Assembly: GCA_038237805.1 (NCBI GenBank)
Contig: JBBRYI010000010.1
Span: 62,001 to 126,000 of the forward strand
Direction: 5' to 3'
DNA from: JBBQFI01 sp038237805
Lineage (GTDB): Bacteria; Verrucomicrobiota; Verrucomicrobiia; Chthoniobacterales; UBA10450
DNA: 64,000 bases
The position numbers and the translations under genes are program-made. Shown piece after piece: positions 8,798 through 16,779 of the stretch. The stretch's first letter is position 1. The number at the start of each line of letters is the position of its first letter. The notes below the pieces were generated by a model that made no database searches, was not told where the DNA came from, and saw only the letters and a program-made list of their open reading frames with translations.

Positions 8798-9714
8798 GCC
8801 GGCTGTGGCACAGCCTCAGAAATTTGTCCGGTGCGCTTGCGCTCGCGCCGGAGGATCGCATTTAACTTTCCGCCAAGCAGAAGCAGCAGGCAGGTGAGAT
8901 ACATCCAGGTCAGCAAAACAATGAGCGAAGCAAGGGCGAGATACGTCGGGTTATAGCGATCGTAGCGCGCGACGTAGATTTGAAAAAGTTTCGTGAGAGT
9001 GATCCAGCCTAACGAGAAGAAAATCGCGCCGGGCAATGCCTGGCGAATGGTCAGATAATTTTCCGGGGTAAGAAGATAGAGAGCGAGCGCGAGGATGATG
9101 AGGGCGATCGCAGTAAAAGGAAGATTGAGCACGGTGACCCATTCTTGCAGCGGCACCTTCAATTGAAAATTTACTTCTGCAATTCCAGCGAGCGTTTCAC
9201 CAAAGACGGTGATGTTGAAGGCGAGCAGGATCGTAATTCCAAACCAGAAGAGCAGGAAAAATGAGATGATATATTTCGACCACCAATTGCGGTCCTCATG
9301 GACGCCATGCGTGCGACTGAGCGCCTGGGAAATGGTCGAGATAAAGACGGTACCGAAATAAATGCCGAGAACGATACCGAGGTTCGCGAGCATTCCCCCG
9401 GAACCGGTCAGGACAACACTCGCCACCTGCGCCTCGAGAATATCCTGCACTTTCGGATCGGGGGGGAGAAAACTTTGCAAGATGGCGAACATTTGGTGCA
9501 GCTTTGCCGGGTCGGTGCCGAAAAGTCCGAGCAAATGCCAGAGAAAAAATAGCACTGGTGCGAGCATGAACAGGAATTGATAGGCCATCTGCGCAGCCAG
9601 CCCGGTCGTATTGTCGGTGGCGGTTTCCCAGACAAGCCGGCGAAAAATTCTCCAGACAAATCCGAGACGCTTCATGCCGGCGGGAAGTTTACTTTGCGCG
9701 AACGAAATATCCAT
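8794..9714 (-). CDS. YihY/BrkB family inner-membrane protein
   Basis: Polytopic membrane protein of the virulence factor BrkB/YihY (formerly RNase BN) family. It shows the family start of a tryptophan-rich helix followed by GLAAQMAYQFLFMLAPVLFFL, about six hydrophobic segments and the conserved block NPTYLALASLIVLLTWMYL near the end. Function is unknown for the family; a transport role is often proposed. Start at 9714 (MDISFAQSK) is preferred; a longer start at 9777 would overlap the divergent glycosyltransferase, and MKRLGFVW at 9675 is also possible. Its stop overlaps the amidase start by 4 bp. One exact dispersed 9-mer at 9007 is read as Ser-Leu-Gly. Confidence 0.87.
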   Translation of the reverse strand: MDISFAQSKLPAGMKRLGFVWRIFRRLVWETATDNTTGLAAQMAYQFLFMLAPVLFFLWHLLGLFGTDPAKLHQMFAILQSFLPPDPKVQDILEAQVASVVLTGSGGMLANLGIVLGIYFGTVFISTISQALSRTHGVHEDRNWWSKYIISFFLLFWFGITILLAFNITVFGETLAGIAEVNFQLKVPLQEWVTVLNLPFTAIALIILALALYLLTPENYLTIRQALPGAIFFSLGWITLTKLFQIYVARYDRYNPTYLALASLIVLLTWMYLTCLLLLLGGKLNAILRRERKRTGQISEAVPQPA

Positions 9715-9742
9715 TAAACTCTCCGCCGAACCCCCGGGCGAG

Positions 9743-10849
9743 TTGCCTAACGAGTTGAAAAAAATCCTCATTCTCACCGCCGGGTTCGGAGAAGGTCATA
9801 ACGCCGCGGCCCGCGGCATTCGCGAAGGACTCGCGCATGTCGCTCTCGCCGAGGCCGACGTCGAACCGCACGATCTTTTCGCCGAAACTTACGGCACGCT
9901 CAACGATTGGGCCCGCAAAGCCTACCTCGGCATGATCAACCGCACGCCACGGACCTGGGCTACAATCTATAATTGGCTCGATCGGAAGAAAAATTTCGAG
10001 GGCGAATTCCGGCTGCTCTTCGCCCTGAAGAAGCATCTCGCTCAGCTTATCGCTCGCACAAAACCAGATGTCATCGTTTCGGTGTATCCCGCGTATCCGC
10101 ACCTTCTCGATGAGATCCTCGGCCCGGGCGATGATGGCGCATGCAAACGCATCGTCGTTGTGACCGATTCGATCACGATCAACACCATCTGGTATCGTTG
10201 CCGTGCCGATTATTTTTTGGTCGCAAACGAACAGACCGCTCAGGTCATGCGCGCGGCCGGAGTAGATCCGGAAAAGATCAAAACGCTTGGTTTCCCTGTC
10301 AGCGTGAAGTTTGCAGATCTGAGTTGCGCTGCGAAATCTGAGCCGGACTCGAGTCCTCGCGTTCTCTATATGATCAACGCCGGAAAAGCGACCGCTCCCG
10401 AGATTGTGCGACGGCTTGTTGCTCTTCAGAAAATCGAACTCACCGCTACCGTCGGACGCGACGAAAAACTGCGTCTCGCGTTGGAAAAAATCCGCACGGC
10501 GTCACGCTCTTTTGAGATTGTCGGATGGACGGAGGAGATGCCACGTCTTCTGCAGGCAAGTCATTTGCTTATCGGCAAGGCGGGTGGCGCGACCGTTCAG
10601 GAAACAATCGCAGCCGGTACTCCGATGATCATAAATCAAATCGTGCCCGGCCAGGAGGAAGGAAACGCGCGCCTAATCGTACAGACCGGTTCGGGTGTCG
10701 TGGCCACTTCTCCGGAAGCTGTTGCCGCTGAAGTGCAGCGCGCATTTGCAAATGACGAACAATTGTGGCGCGAATGGTTTGCCAACATCCGCCAGCTCGG
10801 ACGGCCAAATGCCTCTCTCGATATCGCGCGATTTATCCTTTCGCTCTAA
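9743..10849 (+). CDS. GT28 glycosyltransferase, MGDG synthase / diglucosyl-diacylglycerol synthase (UgtP) family
   Basis: Transfers a sugar from a nucleotide donor to a lipid, most likely diacylglycerol. The N-terminal domain begins KKILILTAGFGEGHNAAARGI, the lipid-acceptor domain of MGDG synthases and UgtP; the C-terminal donor domain has GKAGGATVQETIAAGTPMII and PGQEEGNA. About 368 aa from the TTG at 9743, chosen because the conserved domain starts right after it. In-frame ATGs at 9611 and 9674 would extend it across the divergent BrkB start; a second TTG at 9755 is also possible. The putative start is followed immediately by the dispersed 9-mer (9745-9753, Pro-Asn-Glu). Its end overlaps the convergent nagA by 17 bp. 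Confidence 0.85.
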   Translation: MPNELKKILILTAGFGEGHNAAARGIREGLAHVALAEADVEPHDLFAETYGTLNDWARKAYLGMINRTPRTWATIYNWLDRKKNFEGEFRLLFALKKHLAQLIARTKPDVIVSVYPAYPHLLDEILGPGDDGACKRIVVVTDSITINTIWYRCRADYFLVANEQTAQVMRAAGVDPEKIKTLGFPVSVKFADLSCAAKSEPDSSPRVLYMINAGKATAPEIVRRLVALQKIELTATVGRDEKLRLALEKIRTASRSFEIVGWTEEMPRLLQASHLLIGKAGGATVQETIAAGTPMIINQIVPGQEEGNARLIVQTGSGVVATSPEAVAAEVQRAFANDEQLWREWFANIRQLGRPNASLDIARFILSL

Positions 10850-11990
10850 AGGTAGGTTTGCCGCAGGAAAACGCTTGCAGCACTTCCAGTGTTGGAGAAA
10901 TCACAATCAGATCAGCGTCTGCGCCGATTGCGAACGAACCTTTCTTTTTCTCGAGCCCGAGAGACCGCGCGGGATTTTCTGTCGCCATCTTGACCGCCTC
11001 GTGCAGCGGCAGGTTAACTTTCTCGACCATCGTTCGAACAAGATCGATCATGCGCGAGGCGCTGCCGGCAAGTGCGGACCCGTCCGCCAATAAACAAACA
11101 TTATCGCGGACAATGCATTCGCGGCCACCGAGTGAAAAGCGCGACTCGTTAGGCAGGCCGGCGCCCGCAGTCGCGTCCGTGACGAGACAAATTCCATTCG
11201 ATCCTTTGGCACGGTACAACATCTTCATCAAGGTGGGCAGCACGTGGTGGCCATCGGCGATAAGTTCGCAAAGAATTCCGGGTTCGCTCAGAGCAAATTC
11301 AAGAAGACCGGCAACGCGATAAATTCCGTCGCGATGTGCTGAGGACATGCAGTTAAACGTATGTGTAACCTGTCGCATCCCGCGTTCGAACGCCTTCTGC
11401 GCTTCTTCATCACTGGCGTCGCTGTGTCCGCCGCTAACGCGAATTTGTTTCTCGCGCAGTCGATCGATTAGTCCCGGTGCGCCGCGAACTTCGGGTGCCA
11501 GCGTCATCAGCCGGATTACATCGTCAAACTGCAGCAGCTGATCAACGGATTCGCCGGTTGGTTCAACGATGAACTCTCCTCGCTGCGCGCCCCGCTTTGA
11601 TTTCGAGATGAATGGACCTTCCAGATGAACACCGATTACCTGCGCAATTTGTCCCTTTAGATTCCGGACTTCTTGCAACATCTTGAGAATCTCCGGAATC
11701 GGCGCCGTGACTGTCGTCAAAAGAAGCGACGTCGTTCCGCCGCTCGCGTGATACTCGCAGATCGCGCGGAAGGCGTTGGCCGTCGCTTCCATCGTGTCGC
11801 GCCCGACTGCGCCATGCAGATGCAGATCGATGAAACCCGGAGCGAGAAAATTTTTCCCAAGGTCGACGATCTCATCATCATCGCTGAACCGAGATTCGCG
11901 AACTTCCACGATTTTCCCTTCGCGCGAGACAAGCTCGAGCCCCTCGCGAATTCCATCAGGAAAAATCAGGCGTCCGTTTCGGAAAATCAT
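10833..11990 (-). CDS. nagA: N-acetylglucosamine-6-phosphate deacetylase
   Basis: Amidohydrolase that deacetylates GlcNAc-6-P in amino-sugar and cell-wall recycling. 385 aa, normal length. Motifs seen in order: metal site FIDLHLHG near residue 55, GVHLEGPF near 120, GGHSDAS near 187, THTFNCMS near 211, ADGHH near 245 and the catalytic Asp in LVTDATAGAG near 272. The start at 11990 gives the usual short N-terminal beta strand IFRNGRLI. No nagB or transporter is adjacent. The dispersed 9-mer at 11146 lies in the coding stretch GLPNESRF. A terminal-inverted-repeat element begins 10 bp upstream of the start codon, so it may sit in the promoter. Confidence 0.94.
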   Translation of the reverse strand: MIFRNGRLIFPDGIREGLELVSREGKIVEVRESRFSDDDEIVDLGKNFLAPGFIDLHLHGAVGRDTMEATANAFRAICEYHASGGTTSLLLTTVTAPIPEILKMLQEVRNLKGQIAQVIGVHLEGPFISKSKRGAQRGEFIVEPTGESVDQLLQFDDVIRLMTLAPEVRGAPGLIDRLREKQIRVSGGHSDASDEEAQKAFERGMRQVTHTFNCMSSAHRDGIYRVAGLLEFALSEPGILCELIADGHHVLPTLMKMLYRAKGSNGICLVTDATAGAGLPNESRFSLGGRECIVRDNVCLLADGSALAGSASRMIDLVRTMVEKVNLPLHEAVKMATENPARSLGLEKKKGSFAIGADADLIVISPTLEVLQAFSCGKPTFRAKG

Positions 11991-11999
11991 GCAGACGAT

Positions 12000-12142
12000 T
12001 GTAGCGGCGGTCTATGACGGTCGCATTAATTTCTGAGGAACGCCCGCTGGGAAAAAGAGTGCGGCGGTCTATGACGGTCGCATTAATTTCTGAGGAACGC
12101 CCGCTGGGAAAAAGAGTGCGCCGGTCATAAACCGCCGCTACA
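12000..12142. repeat. Inverted-repeat element with an internal perfect 57-bp tandem duplication
   Basis: Nineteen-base ends at 12000-12018 and 12124-12142 are reverse complements with one mismatch (TGTAGCGGCGGTYTATGAC). Inside, 12004-12060 and 12061-12117 are identical 57-bp copies. A third partial match to the unit start follows at 12118. Non-coding, between nagA and the halogenase-like gene. Looks like a small non-autonomous or REP-like element that duplicated by slippage. Confidence 0.8.
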
Positions 12143-12196
12143 GAAAAACCTAACTAATTGCGTTTCGGGCGACGCGACACCATCATTTCTGCTGCG

Positions 12197-13774
12197 ATGA
12201 ATTATGACTATGACGTCGTCATTATCGGCGGCGCGTTTTCCGGGGCGGCGGCCGCGCTCATACTTAAGCGCAAGCAACCGCATGCGCGTGTCTTAATCAT
12301 CGAAAAAACGCAGGAGTTCGATCGCAAGGTCGGCGAATCAACGACCGAGGTGAGCAGTTGCTACATGACGCGCATCCTCGGTCTGAACAGCTACCTCGGC
12401 CACGAACACCTCGCGAAGCAAGGCCTGCGCATGTGGTTTTGCAATCGCGCCGATCAATCGCTCGACGATTGCGTGGAGCTTGGCGCTCGTTATCAGACGC
12501 GACTGCAAACTTTCCAGGTCGATCGCGCGAAACTCGATTCGCATCTTTTAAATCTCGCTGTTGCGGCGGGCTGCGATCTTTGGCGACCGGCCAAAGTGAC
12601 GAAATGCGAACTCACCGGAAAAGCCGGCCAGCAAGTTTCTGCTCTGGTTGATAGCGAAGAGAGAAATGCGACCGCAAAATGGGTAATCGACGCGAGCGGC
12701 CGCGCTGCGTTTCTTCCACGCAAGCTCGGTTACTTCCGCCCGAACACCGAACATCCGATCAACGCCGTCTGGGCGCGTTTCACCGGAACGAAAGAGTGGG
12801 ACAGCTACGAATGGCGCGAGCGATTCCCAAAATACGCCAACGCTTGCCTAACGAGTCGTGAATGGGCGACGAATCATCTCATGGGGTACGGCTGGTGGTG
12901 CTGGATCATTCCCCTGCGTGGCGGCGACGTCAGCGCGGGCATTGTTTACGACTCGCGACTTTTTGCGCTCCCCGAAGGAGGCAATCTCGGCGAACGCTTG
13001 CTATCTCACATCGTGGCCAATCCGGTCGGTCGCGAGATTTTTGGCGAAGCAAAGATCATCGAAAATGACGTGCATGCGTTTTCCGCGCTCCCGTATGACA
13101 GCGAAAAAGTTGCCGGCGACGGATGGGCGGTGGTAGGCGACGCAGCGAGTTTCATCGATCCGCTTTATAGCCCGGGACTCGATTTCTGTTCCTACACGAG
13201 CTACTACGTGAGCGAACTGGTCGCGCGAAACCTCGGCGGCGAAGACGTTTCCGACAAAATCGCGTACTACAACGAGCAGTTCCCGATTTCGTATCGGTTA
13301 TGGTTCGAGACGTTGTATAAGGATAAGTATTATTACATGGGCGACGCCGAACTGATGTCGGCCGCGTTGCTCCTCGATGTCGGAACTTATTTTCTCGGCC
13401 TCGTCATTCCTGTTTACCGAAATCCGGAACGCGAGTTTGCGCGTCTGCCGTTCGAGGGAAAGACCGGGCGCTGGTTTGCGAGCGTGATGAAATTTTATAA
13501 TCGGCGACTAGTGACACTCGCACACAGAAGGCTCGCGACCGGATATTACGGACGACGAAATTCCGGATGGCGCGAATTATATGATGGCTTTGTGCCCGAC
13601 ATCCGTTTGCGCAAATTGATCCAGAAAGGACTTTTCCGTTGGTGGAAATGCGAGCTGATCAATCTTGTGCTGATGTTACGTGCGCGGAAACATCTGCCAA
13701 CTTTCACCACGGCCACGGTAAAAGGCGACGAAACTTCGGCCGAGGCCGCCCGCAGCAGGGCCTTGTCATCCTAA
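12197..13774 (+). CDS. FAD-dependent oxidoreductase, flavin-dependent halogenase-like
   Basis: About 525 aa. The FAD-binding start is YDVVIIGGAFSGAAAALILKR; a second FAD motif, GDAASFIDPLYSPGLDF, lies near residue 315. Between them GWWCWIIPLRGG carries the W-x-W-x-I-P signature of flavin-dependent halogenases, which also distinguishes them from ordinary monooxygenases. The EKTQEFDRKVGES region resembles the K-x-G-E segment of the same family. Substrate is unknown; halogenation of an aromatic or polyene is possible, but related proteins also act as dehydrogenases. Start at 12197 (MNYDYDVV) is preferred over 12158. The stop codon (13772-13774) lies inside a REP-like arm, so the last residues may be element-derived. 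First gene of a co-oriented group with an acyltransferase and a deacetylase. Confidence 0.8.
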   Translation: MNYDYDVVIIGGAFSGAAAALILKRKQPHARVLIIEKTQEFDRKVGESTTEVSSCYMTRILGLNSYLGHEHLAKQGLRMWFCNRADQSLDDCVELGARYQTRLQTFQVDRAKLDSHLLNLAVAAGCDLWRPAKVTKCELTGKAGQQVSALVDSEERNATAKWVIDASGRAAFLPRKLGYFRPNTEHPINAVWARFTGTKEWDSYEWRERFPKYANACLTSREWATNHLMGYGWWCWIIPLRGGDVSAGIVYDSRLFALPEGGNLGERLLSHIVANPVGREIFGEAKIIENDVHAFSALPYDSEKVAGDGWAVVGDAASFIDPLYSPGLDFCSYTSYYVSELVARNLGGEDVSDKIAYYNEQFPISYRLWFETLYKDKYYYMGDAELMSAALLLDVGTYFLGLVIPVYRNPEREFARLPFEGKTGRWFASVMKFYNRRLVTLAHRRLATGYYGRRNSGWRELYDGFVPDIRLRKLIQKGLFRWWKCELINLVLMLRARKHLPTFTTATVKGDETSAEAARSRALSS

Positions 13775-13847
13775 GCGACAGCGAAGGATCTCACGACTAA
13801 GCCTGGGGTAATTTGAGGGGTTCTTCGCTTCGCTCAGAATGACAGGG
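13763..13847. repeat. REP-like inverted repeat, type GTCATTCTGAGC
   Basis: Left arm at 13763-13794 starts TTGTCATCCTAAGCGACAGC; right arm at 13821-13847 reads TTCTTCGCTTCGCTCAGAAT then GACAGGG. The arms are imperfect reverse complements. The same repeat type occurs at 37871, 40957 and 41486. The left arm contains the stop codon of the preceding CDS. Confidence 0.75.
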
Positions 13848-13876
13848 TTAGGGAACGCGGCATCTGAAATTGTGTT

Positions 13877-13901
13877 ATCTAAGACATCGCATGTCTTAGA
13901 T
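13877..13901. promoter_or_regulatory. Perfect 11-bp inverted repeat just upstream of the acyltransferase start
   Basis: ATCTAAGACAT, then CGC, then ATGTCTTAGAT: eleven paired bases around a 3-nt loop, ending 11 bp before the ATG at 13913. It could be a dimeric repressor operator, a hairpin masking the ribosome site, or a terminator of the upstream gene, although no T-tract follows. Confidence 0.55.
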
Positions 13902-13912
13902 TCGATTAAGTC

Positions 13913-14824
13913 ATGCGCGTGATTACTGAATGGATGCGTCGTTTTGCCGTCCGCGGTGTCTTCTGGCGCCAGTATCTCGATTGGGCGCTGTTTAACGTTC
14001 CCTTTTATTTTCTGCCGGTTCTCGTCTGGTTTTGGACAACGTTCTTTTTCTTTTTTGCGGCACCGGCGCGGCGCGCCGTCTTCTCGAACCTTGAAGTAAT
14101 TCTGCCCGGTTCCAGCCGGCTCATGAATTATCTCCGCGTCTGGTTCACCATGTACAACTTCGCCTGGACGATCGCGGAAGGTTCTCATTACAAACTGAAC
14201 AAAAGCCATTTCCTCTACGACATTGACGGCACGCACGCTCTGGAGCGTCTGGCAAGGGCTAAGAGCGCGATCGTTCTCACCGCCCATATGGGGAATTACG
14301 ATTTGGGGGCGGCCCTTTTTGCGGAAAAATTTCAGCGTGAAATTCGAATGGTGCGCGCGCCCGAACCGGACCGGCAGACCGCGCGCCATCTCGACAAAAC
14401 CCTCGAGAAAACGGGGGCCGGTGCGGTGCGAGTCGATTACACCACGAACGCTACCTCAATCTCATTCGATCTACTGCAGGCGTTGCGTGAGAACCAGATC
14501 GTTTCGATTCAGGGCGACCGCGCGGTTGAGGGCTCCGCACTCGCTTCGACGAAGCTTTTCGGACGCGAAGCGAAACTTCCGACTGGTCCATTCATTCTTT
14601 CGCAAATCGCCGAGGCACCGATCTTCCCGCTATTCATCGTTCGCCTGGGGTATCGTCACTATAGGATCATTGTGCGCGAGCCGATCGTCTGCGAACGAAG
14701 CGGCGGCACACGTGAAGAAATTGTTAGTGCGTCCCTGCAACAATGGTCTGCCACGTTGCAAGAGATGATCATGCACCATTGGGACCAGTGGTATGCGTTC
14801 GTCCCGACGTTCTCTAAAAAATGA
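13913..14824 (+). CDS. LpxL/HtrB-type lysophospholipid acyltransferase
   Basis: 303 aa. Transfers an acyl chain to a lipid acceptor at the inner membrane. The N-terminal hydrophobic segment (residues about 22-48) is followed by the acyltransferase HxxxxD motif in LTAHMGNYDLGAAL near residue 124, then SIQGDRAVEG and LPTGPFILSQIAEAPIFP, all typical of the lipid A late acyltransferase family. In aryl-polyene and related lipid clusters such enzymes attach the product to a lipid; here a halogenase-like gene precedes it. It is not shown to be the genome's lipid A acyltransferase. Start at 13913 follows a perfect inverted repeat. Its stop overlaps the next start by ATGA. Confidence 0.88.
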   Translation: MRVITEWMRRFAVRGVFWRQYLDWALFNVPFYFLPVLVWFWTTFFFFFAAPARRAVFSNLEVILPGSSRLMNYLRVWFTMYNFAWTIAEGSHYKLNKSHFLYDIDGTHALERLARAKSAIVLTAHMGNYDLGAALFAEKFQREIRMVRAPEPDRQTARHLDKTLEKTGAGAVRVDYTTNATSISFDLLQALRENQIVSIQGDRAVEGSALASTKLFGREAKLPTGPFILSQIAEAPIFPLFIVRLGYRHYRIIVREPIVCERSGGTREEIVSASLQQWSATLQEMIMHHWDQWYAFVPTFSKK

Positions 14825-15312
14825 AAAACGTTCCGCCTAACGAGGCGCGTAGCAATTATTTTGCGCTGCCACGCTTGATTCGGAAATTAAGCGGGGGTGA
14901 CGCCACGCCTTCGGAGAGCAATTGGCCGGAAGCCGTGTCAATGGGCTCTGTCGTTTATCTGATCAGCTATCTGTTTACCACGAATCTTTTGCTTCCCAGG
15001 TTGGGATGGTGGCAGACTGCAATCGTCCTACCGCTGCTGCTTTTCGGTCTGTGGATTGGTTGGCTCATCGTCTTGTACATCAATTCGCTGATCGCAACGG
15101 GTTGCCAACGCATCGGCCTCTGCGCCGATTTGCCACGCCGGCGCGTGCAAAGCGTTTTGATGGGAATCTTGACAACCGTTTTCGCCGCGCAGTTGCTGAC
15201 CGCCGGTCCGTGGCTGCGCGCGATCGGTGCATTGTGGATCCTTGGCGTTGCACTAAATCTCGCGGCCGCACTATTGCTGGCGCTTTTCCATGACGAGCCG
15301 AGCCAGTTATAA
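14821..15312 (+). CDS. Small integral membrane protein, function unknown
   Basis: 163 aa with no family I recognise. About four hydrophobic segments (residues about 42-60, 66-88, 105-125 and 130-155) follow a polar, charged N-terminus of about 35 residues. It starts in the ATGA overlap with the acyltransferase and overlaps the next gene by 23 bp, so it is almost certainly translated as part of this operon. A possible role is a membrane partner of the neighbouring lipid- or polysaccharide-modifying enzymes. One dispersed 9-mer sits at codons 6-8 (Pro-Asn-Glu, 14835). Confidence 0.65.
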   Translation: MKNVPPNEARSNYFALPRLIRKLSGGDATPSESNWPEAVSMGSVVYLISYLFTTNLLLPRLGWWQTAIVLPLLLFGLWIGWLIVLYINSLIATGCQRIGLCADLPRRRVQSVLMGILTTVFAAQLLTAGPWLRAIGALWILGVALNLAAALLLALFHDEPSQL

Positions 15313-16102
15313 TTGGTTGCGAAACGGCATTCTTGCCTTCGGAATCGTCGCTCCGATCTGGACCATCATTTTTCTCCAGATCGATCTGGTCATCGCGCTC
15401 GTTCCGTTGTTCGTTTCCCATCTCCTCATCCTGTATCCAACGCTCGTCCCGCAGTCGCAATGGTGGGGACCTGTCCTGCGTTCGTTTGAAACCTCCGGCA
15501 AAGAAGTCTGGGTCACGATCGATGACGGGCCGACACCGGAGCATACGGAAACGATTTTGGATTTGCTCGATCGTTATCACGCGCGCGCCACATTTTTCGT
15601 CATCGGGAAGCGCGCGAAGAAACATCCGGAGCTGATCGAGAAAATTCTTGGGCGCGGTCATCAAATTGCAAACCACACTTTCGCGCATCCAAGCAGGAGT
15701 TTCTGGCGTGCGTTGCCGGCGACGATTTTTGCTGAAATCGATGGCTGCGATGATGTGCTCGCGCGCGAACGCCGCGCCTCCCGCACCTACTTTCGCGCTC
15801 CAGCCGGACTTAAGAATTTCTTCGTTCATCGTGTCTTACGGCGACGCGACATGCTCTTGATCGGATGGACTGCGCGCGGCTTCGATACCGGGAAACGCCA
15901 TCCCGGCCAGGTCGCCGAACGGATTCTCAAACGCGTTCGGCCCGGTGCGATCGTGCTGCTGCATGAAGGACATCAAATCGAGAACGATCCGGGATACAAT
16001 CCGGCGTGTGTCGAACAAACGCTCCGCGGCCTGGTTGAGCTCGGCTACGAGTTCGTCATTCCGCGGACGATGCAATTGCGGACACGCGCCGCCAGAACGT
16101 AA
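15290..16102 (+). CDS. Polysaccharide deacetylase (NodB/CE4 family), membrane-anchored
   Basis: 270 aa. Residues about 10-50 contain one or two hydrophobic segments, so the catalytic domain is probably tethered to the membrane. CE4 motifs: VTIDDGPT near residue 75 (catalytic Asp plus metal Asp), NHTFAHP near 128 (metal His pair) and YFRAPAG near 170, then VLLHEGH near 225. It would remove N-acetyl groups from a glycan such as peptidoglycan or an exopolysaccharide; lipid-linked sugar deacetylases are also in this family. The start at 15290 overlaps the upstream membrane protein by 23 bp. Its end overlaps the convergent methyltransferase by 47 bp. Confidence 0.88.
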   Translation: MTSRASYNWLRNGILAFGIVAPIWTIIFLQIDLVIALVPLFVSHLLILYPTLVPQSQWWGPVLRSFETSGKEVWVTIDDGPTPEHTETILDLLDRYHARATFFVIGKRAKKHPELIEKILGRGHQIANHTFAHPSRSFWRALPATIFAEIDGCDDVLARERRASRTYFRAPAGLKNFFVHRVLRRRDMLLIGWTARGFDTGKRHPGQVAERILKRVRPGAIVLLHEGHQIENDPGYNPACVEQTLRGLVELGYEFVIPRTMQLRTRAART

Positions 16103-16745
16103 AAAGGTGATTGTTGAACGGAGTCATTCCCCAAAGCGGTTCCACATCATGCGTGAATTCGTTAGGCGAAAAACTTGCGGCGATGCTGTCGCGCGAAGGG
16201 AAGTGCAGAGGCGCTGACAGATTCCACAAAATCAGTTGCGCGAATTTCTCGGCGAGGAACGTGGCCGCATACCGGATTCCGGGATCAGCGGGACAATCGC
16301 GCAAAACCAGGGCCGCGCCGGGGGCAATTTGTTCGGCGAGACGAGACAACAAATTGTTTTGATCAGCCGGCGGCAAGTAGTGCAGAACGTCGAGCATCGC
16401 GATGGTGCCGGAGAATTCCGGGAGCCGGTCTCGCAAATCCTGCGTACGCAAATCAATCTCAGGATAAGCAGTCGCTATCTGTTTTGCCGTGCCGGTCTTT
16501 CGCGCGTCGCGATCCAGACCGATGATCGGATTTTCGAATCCGCGTTCGCGCAGGTAGAACCCAAGCAGCCCGACACCGCAACCGACATCGAGCAAGGGCT
16601 CTTTCGAAGAACGCACCTGTTCGTAGACTGCGGGATAAGCCGGATCGCTTCGGATTTTGCGTGCGACGTAATGATGCAAGAAACGCGATTGAAAACGCGC
16701 GGTCACGCGCCGGCACGCTTCGTCATGGTCGTTTCGGTTTTTCAT
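16056..16745 (-). CDS. Class I SAM-dependent methyltransferase
   Basis: About 229 aa. Motif I is LLDVGCGVGLLGFYL near residue 55, the acidic residue ending strand 2 is in IIGLDRDA, and motif IV is AMLDVLHYLPP. The product and substrate are unknown. It resembles small-molecule or lipid methyltransferases found in aryl-polyene-like clusters. Start at 16745 (MKNRNDHDEA) is preferred; the longer start at 16781 would share bases with the divergent start at 16780. It is transcribed against the deacetylase group and overlaps it by 47 bp at the 3' ends. Contains the dispersed 9-mer at 16159 (Pro-Asn-Glu). Confidence 0.82.
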   Translation of the reverse strand: MKNRNDHDEACRRVTARFQSRFLHHYVARKIRSDPAYPAVYEQVRSSKEPLLDVGCGVGLLGFYLRERGFENPIIGLDRDARKTGTAKQIATAYPEIDLRTQDLRDRLPEFSGTIAMLDVLHYLPPADQNNLLSRLAEQIAPGAALVLRDCPADPGIRYAATFLAEKFAQLILWNLSAPLHFPSRDSIAASFSPNEFTHDVEPLWGMTPFNNHLFTFWRRVSAIASSAE

Positions 16746-16779
16746 TTGCGTCGATTTTTCGCGCTGCCAGACTGAATTC

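Noticed and set aside
12004..12117. Two 57-bp copies as the start of a CRISPR array
   Set aside because: Only two copies, with no distinct spacers and with terminal inverted repeats instead of a leader.
13766..14389. Minus-strand frame of 207 codons over the acyltransferase
   Set aside because: Antisense to the HxxxxD acyltransferase gene and partly translated repeat sequence.
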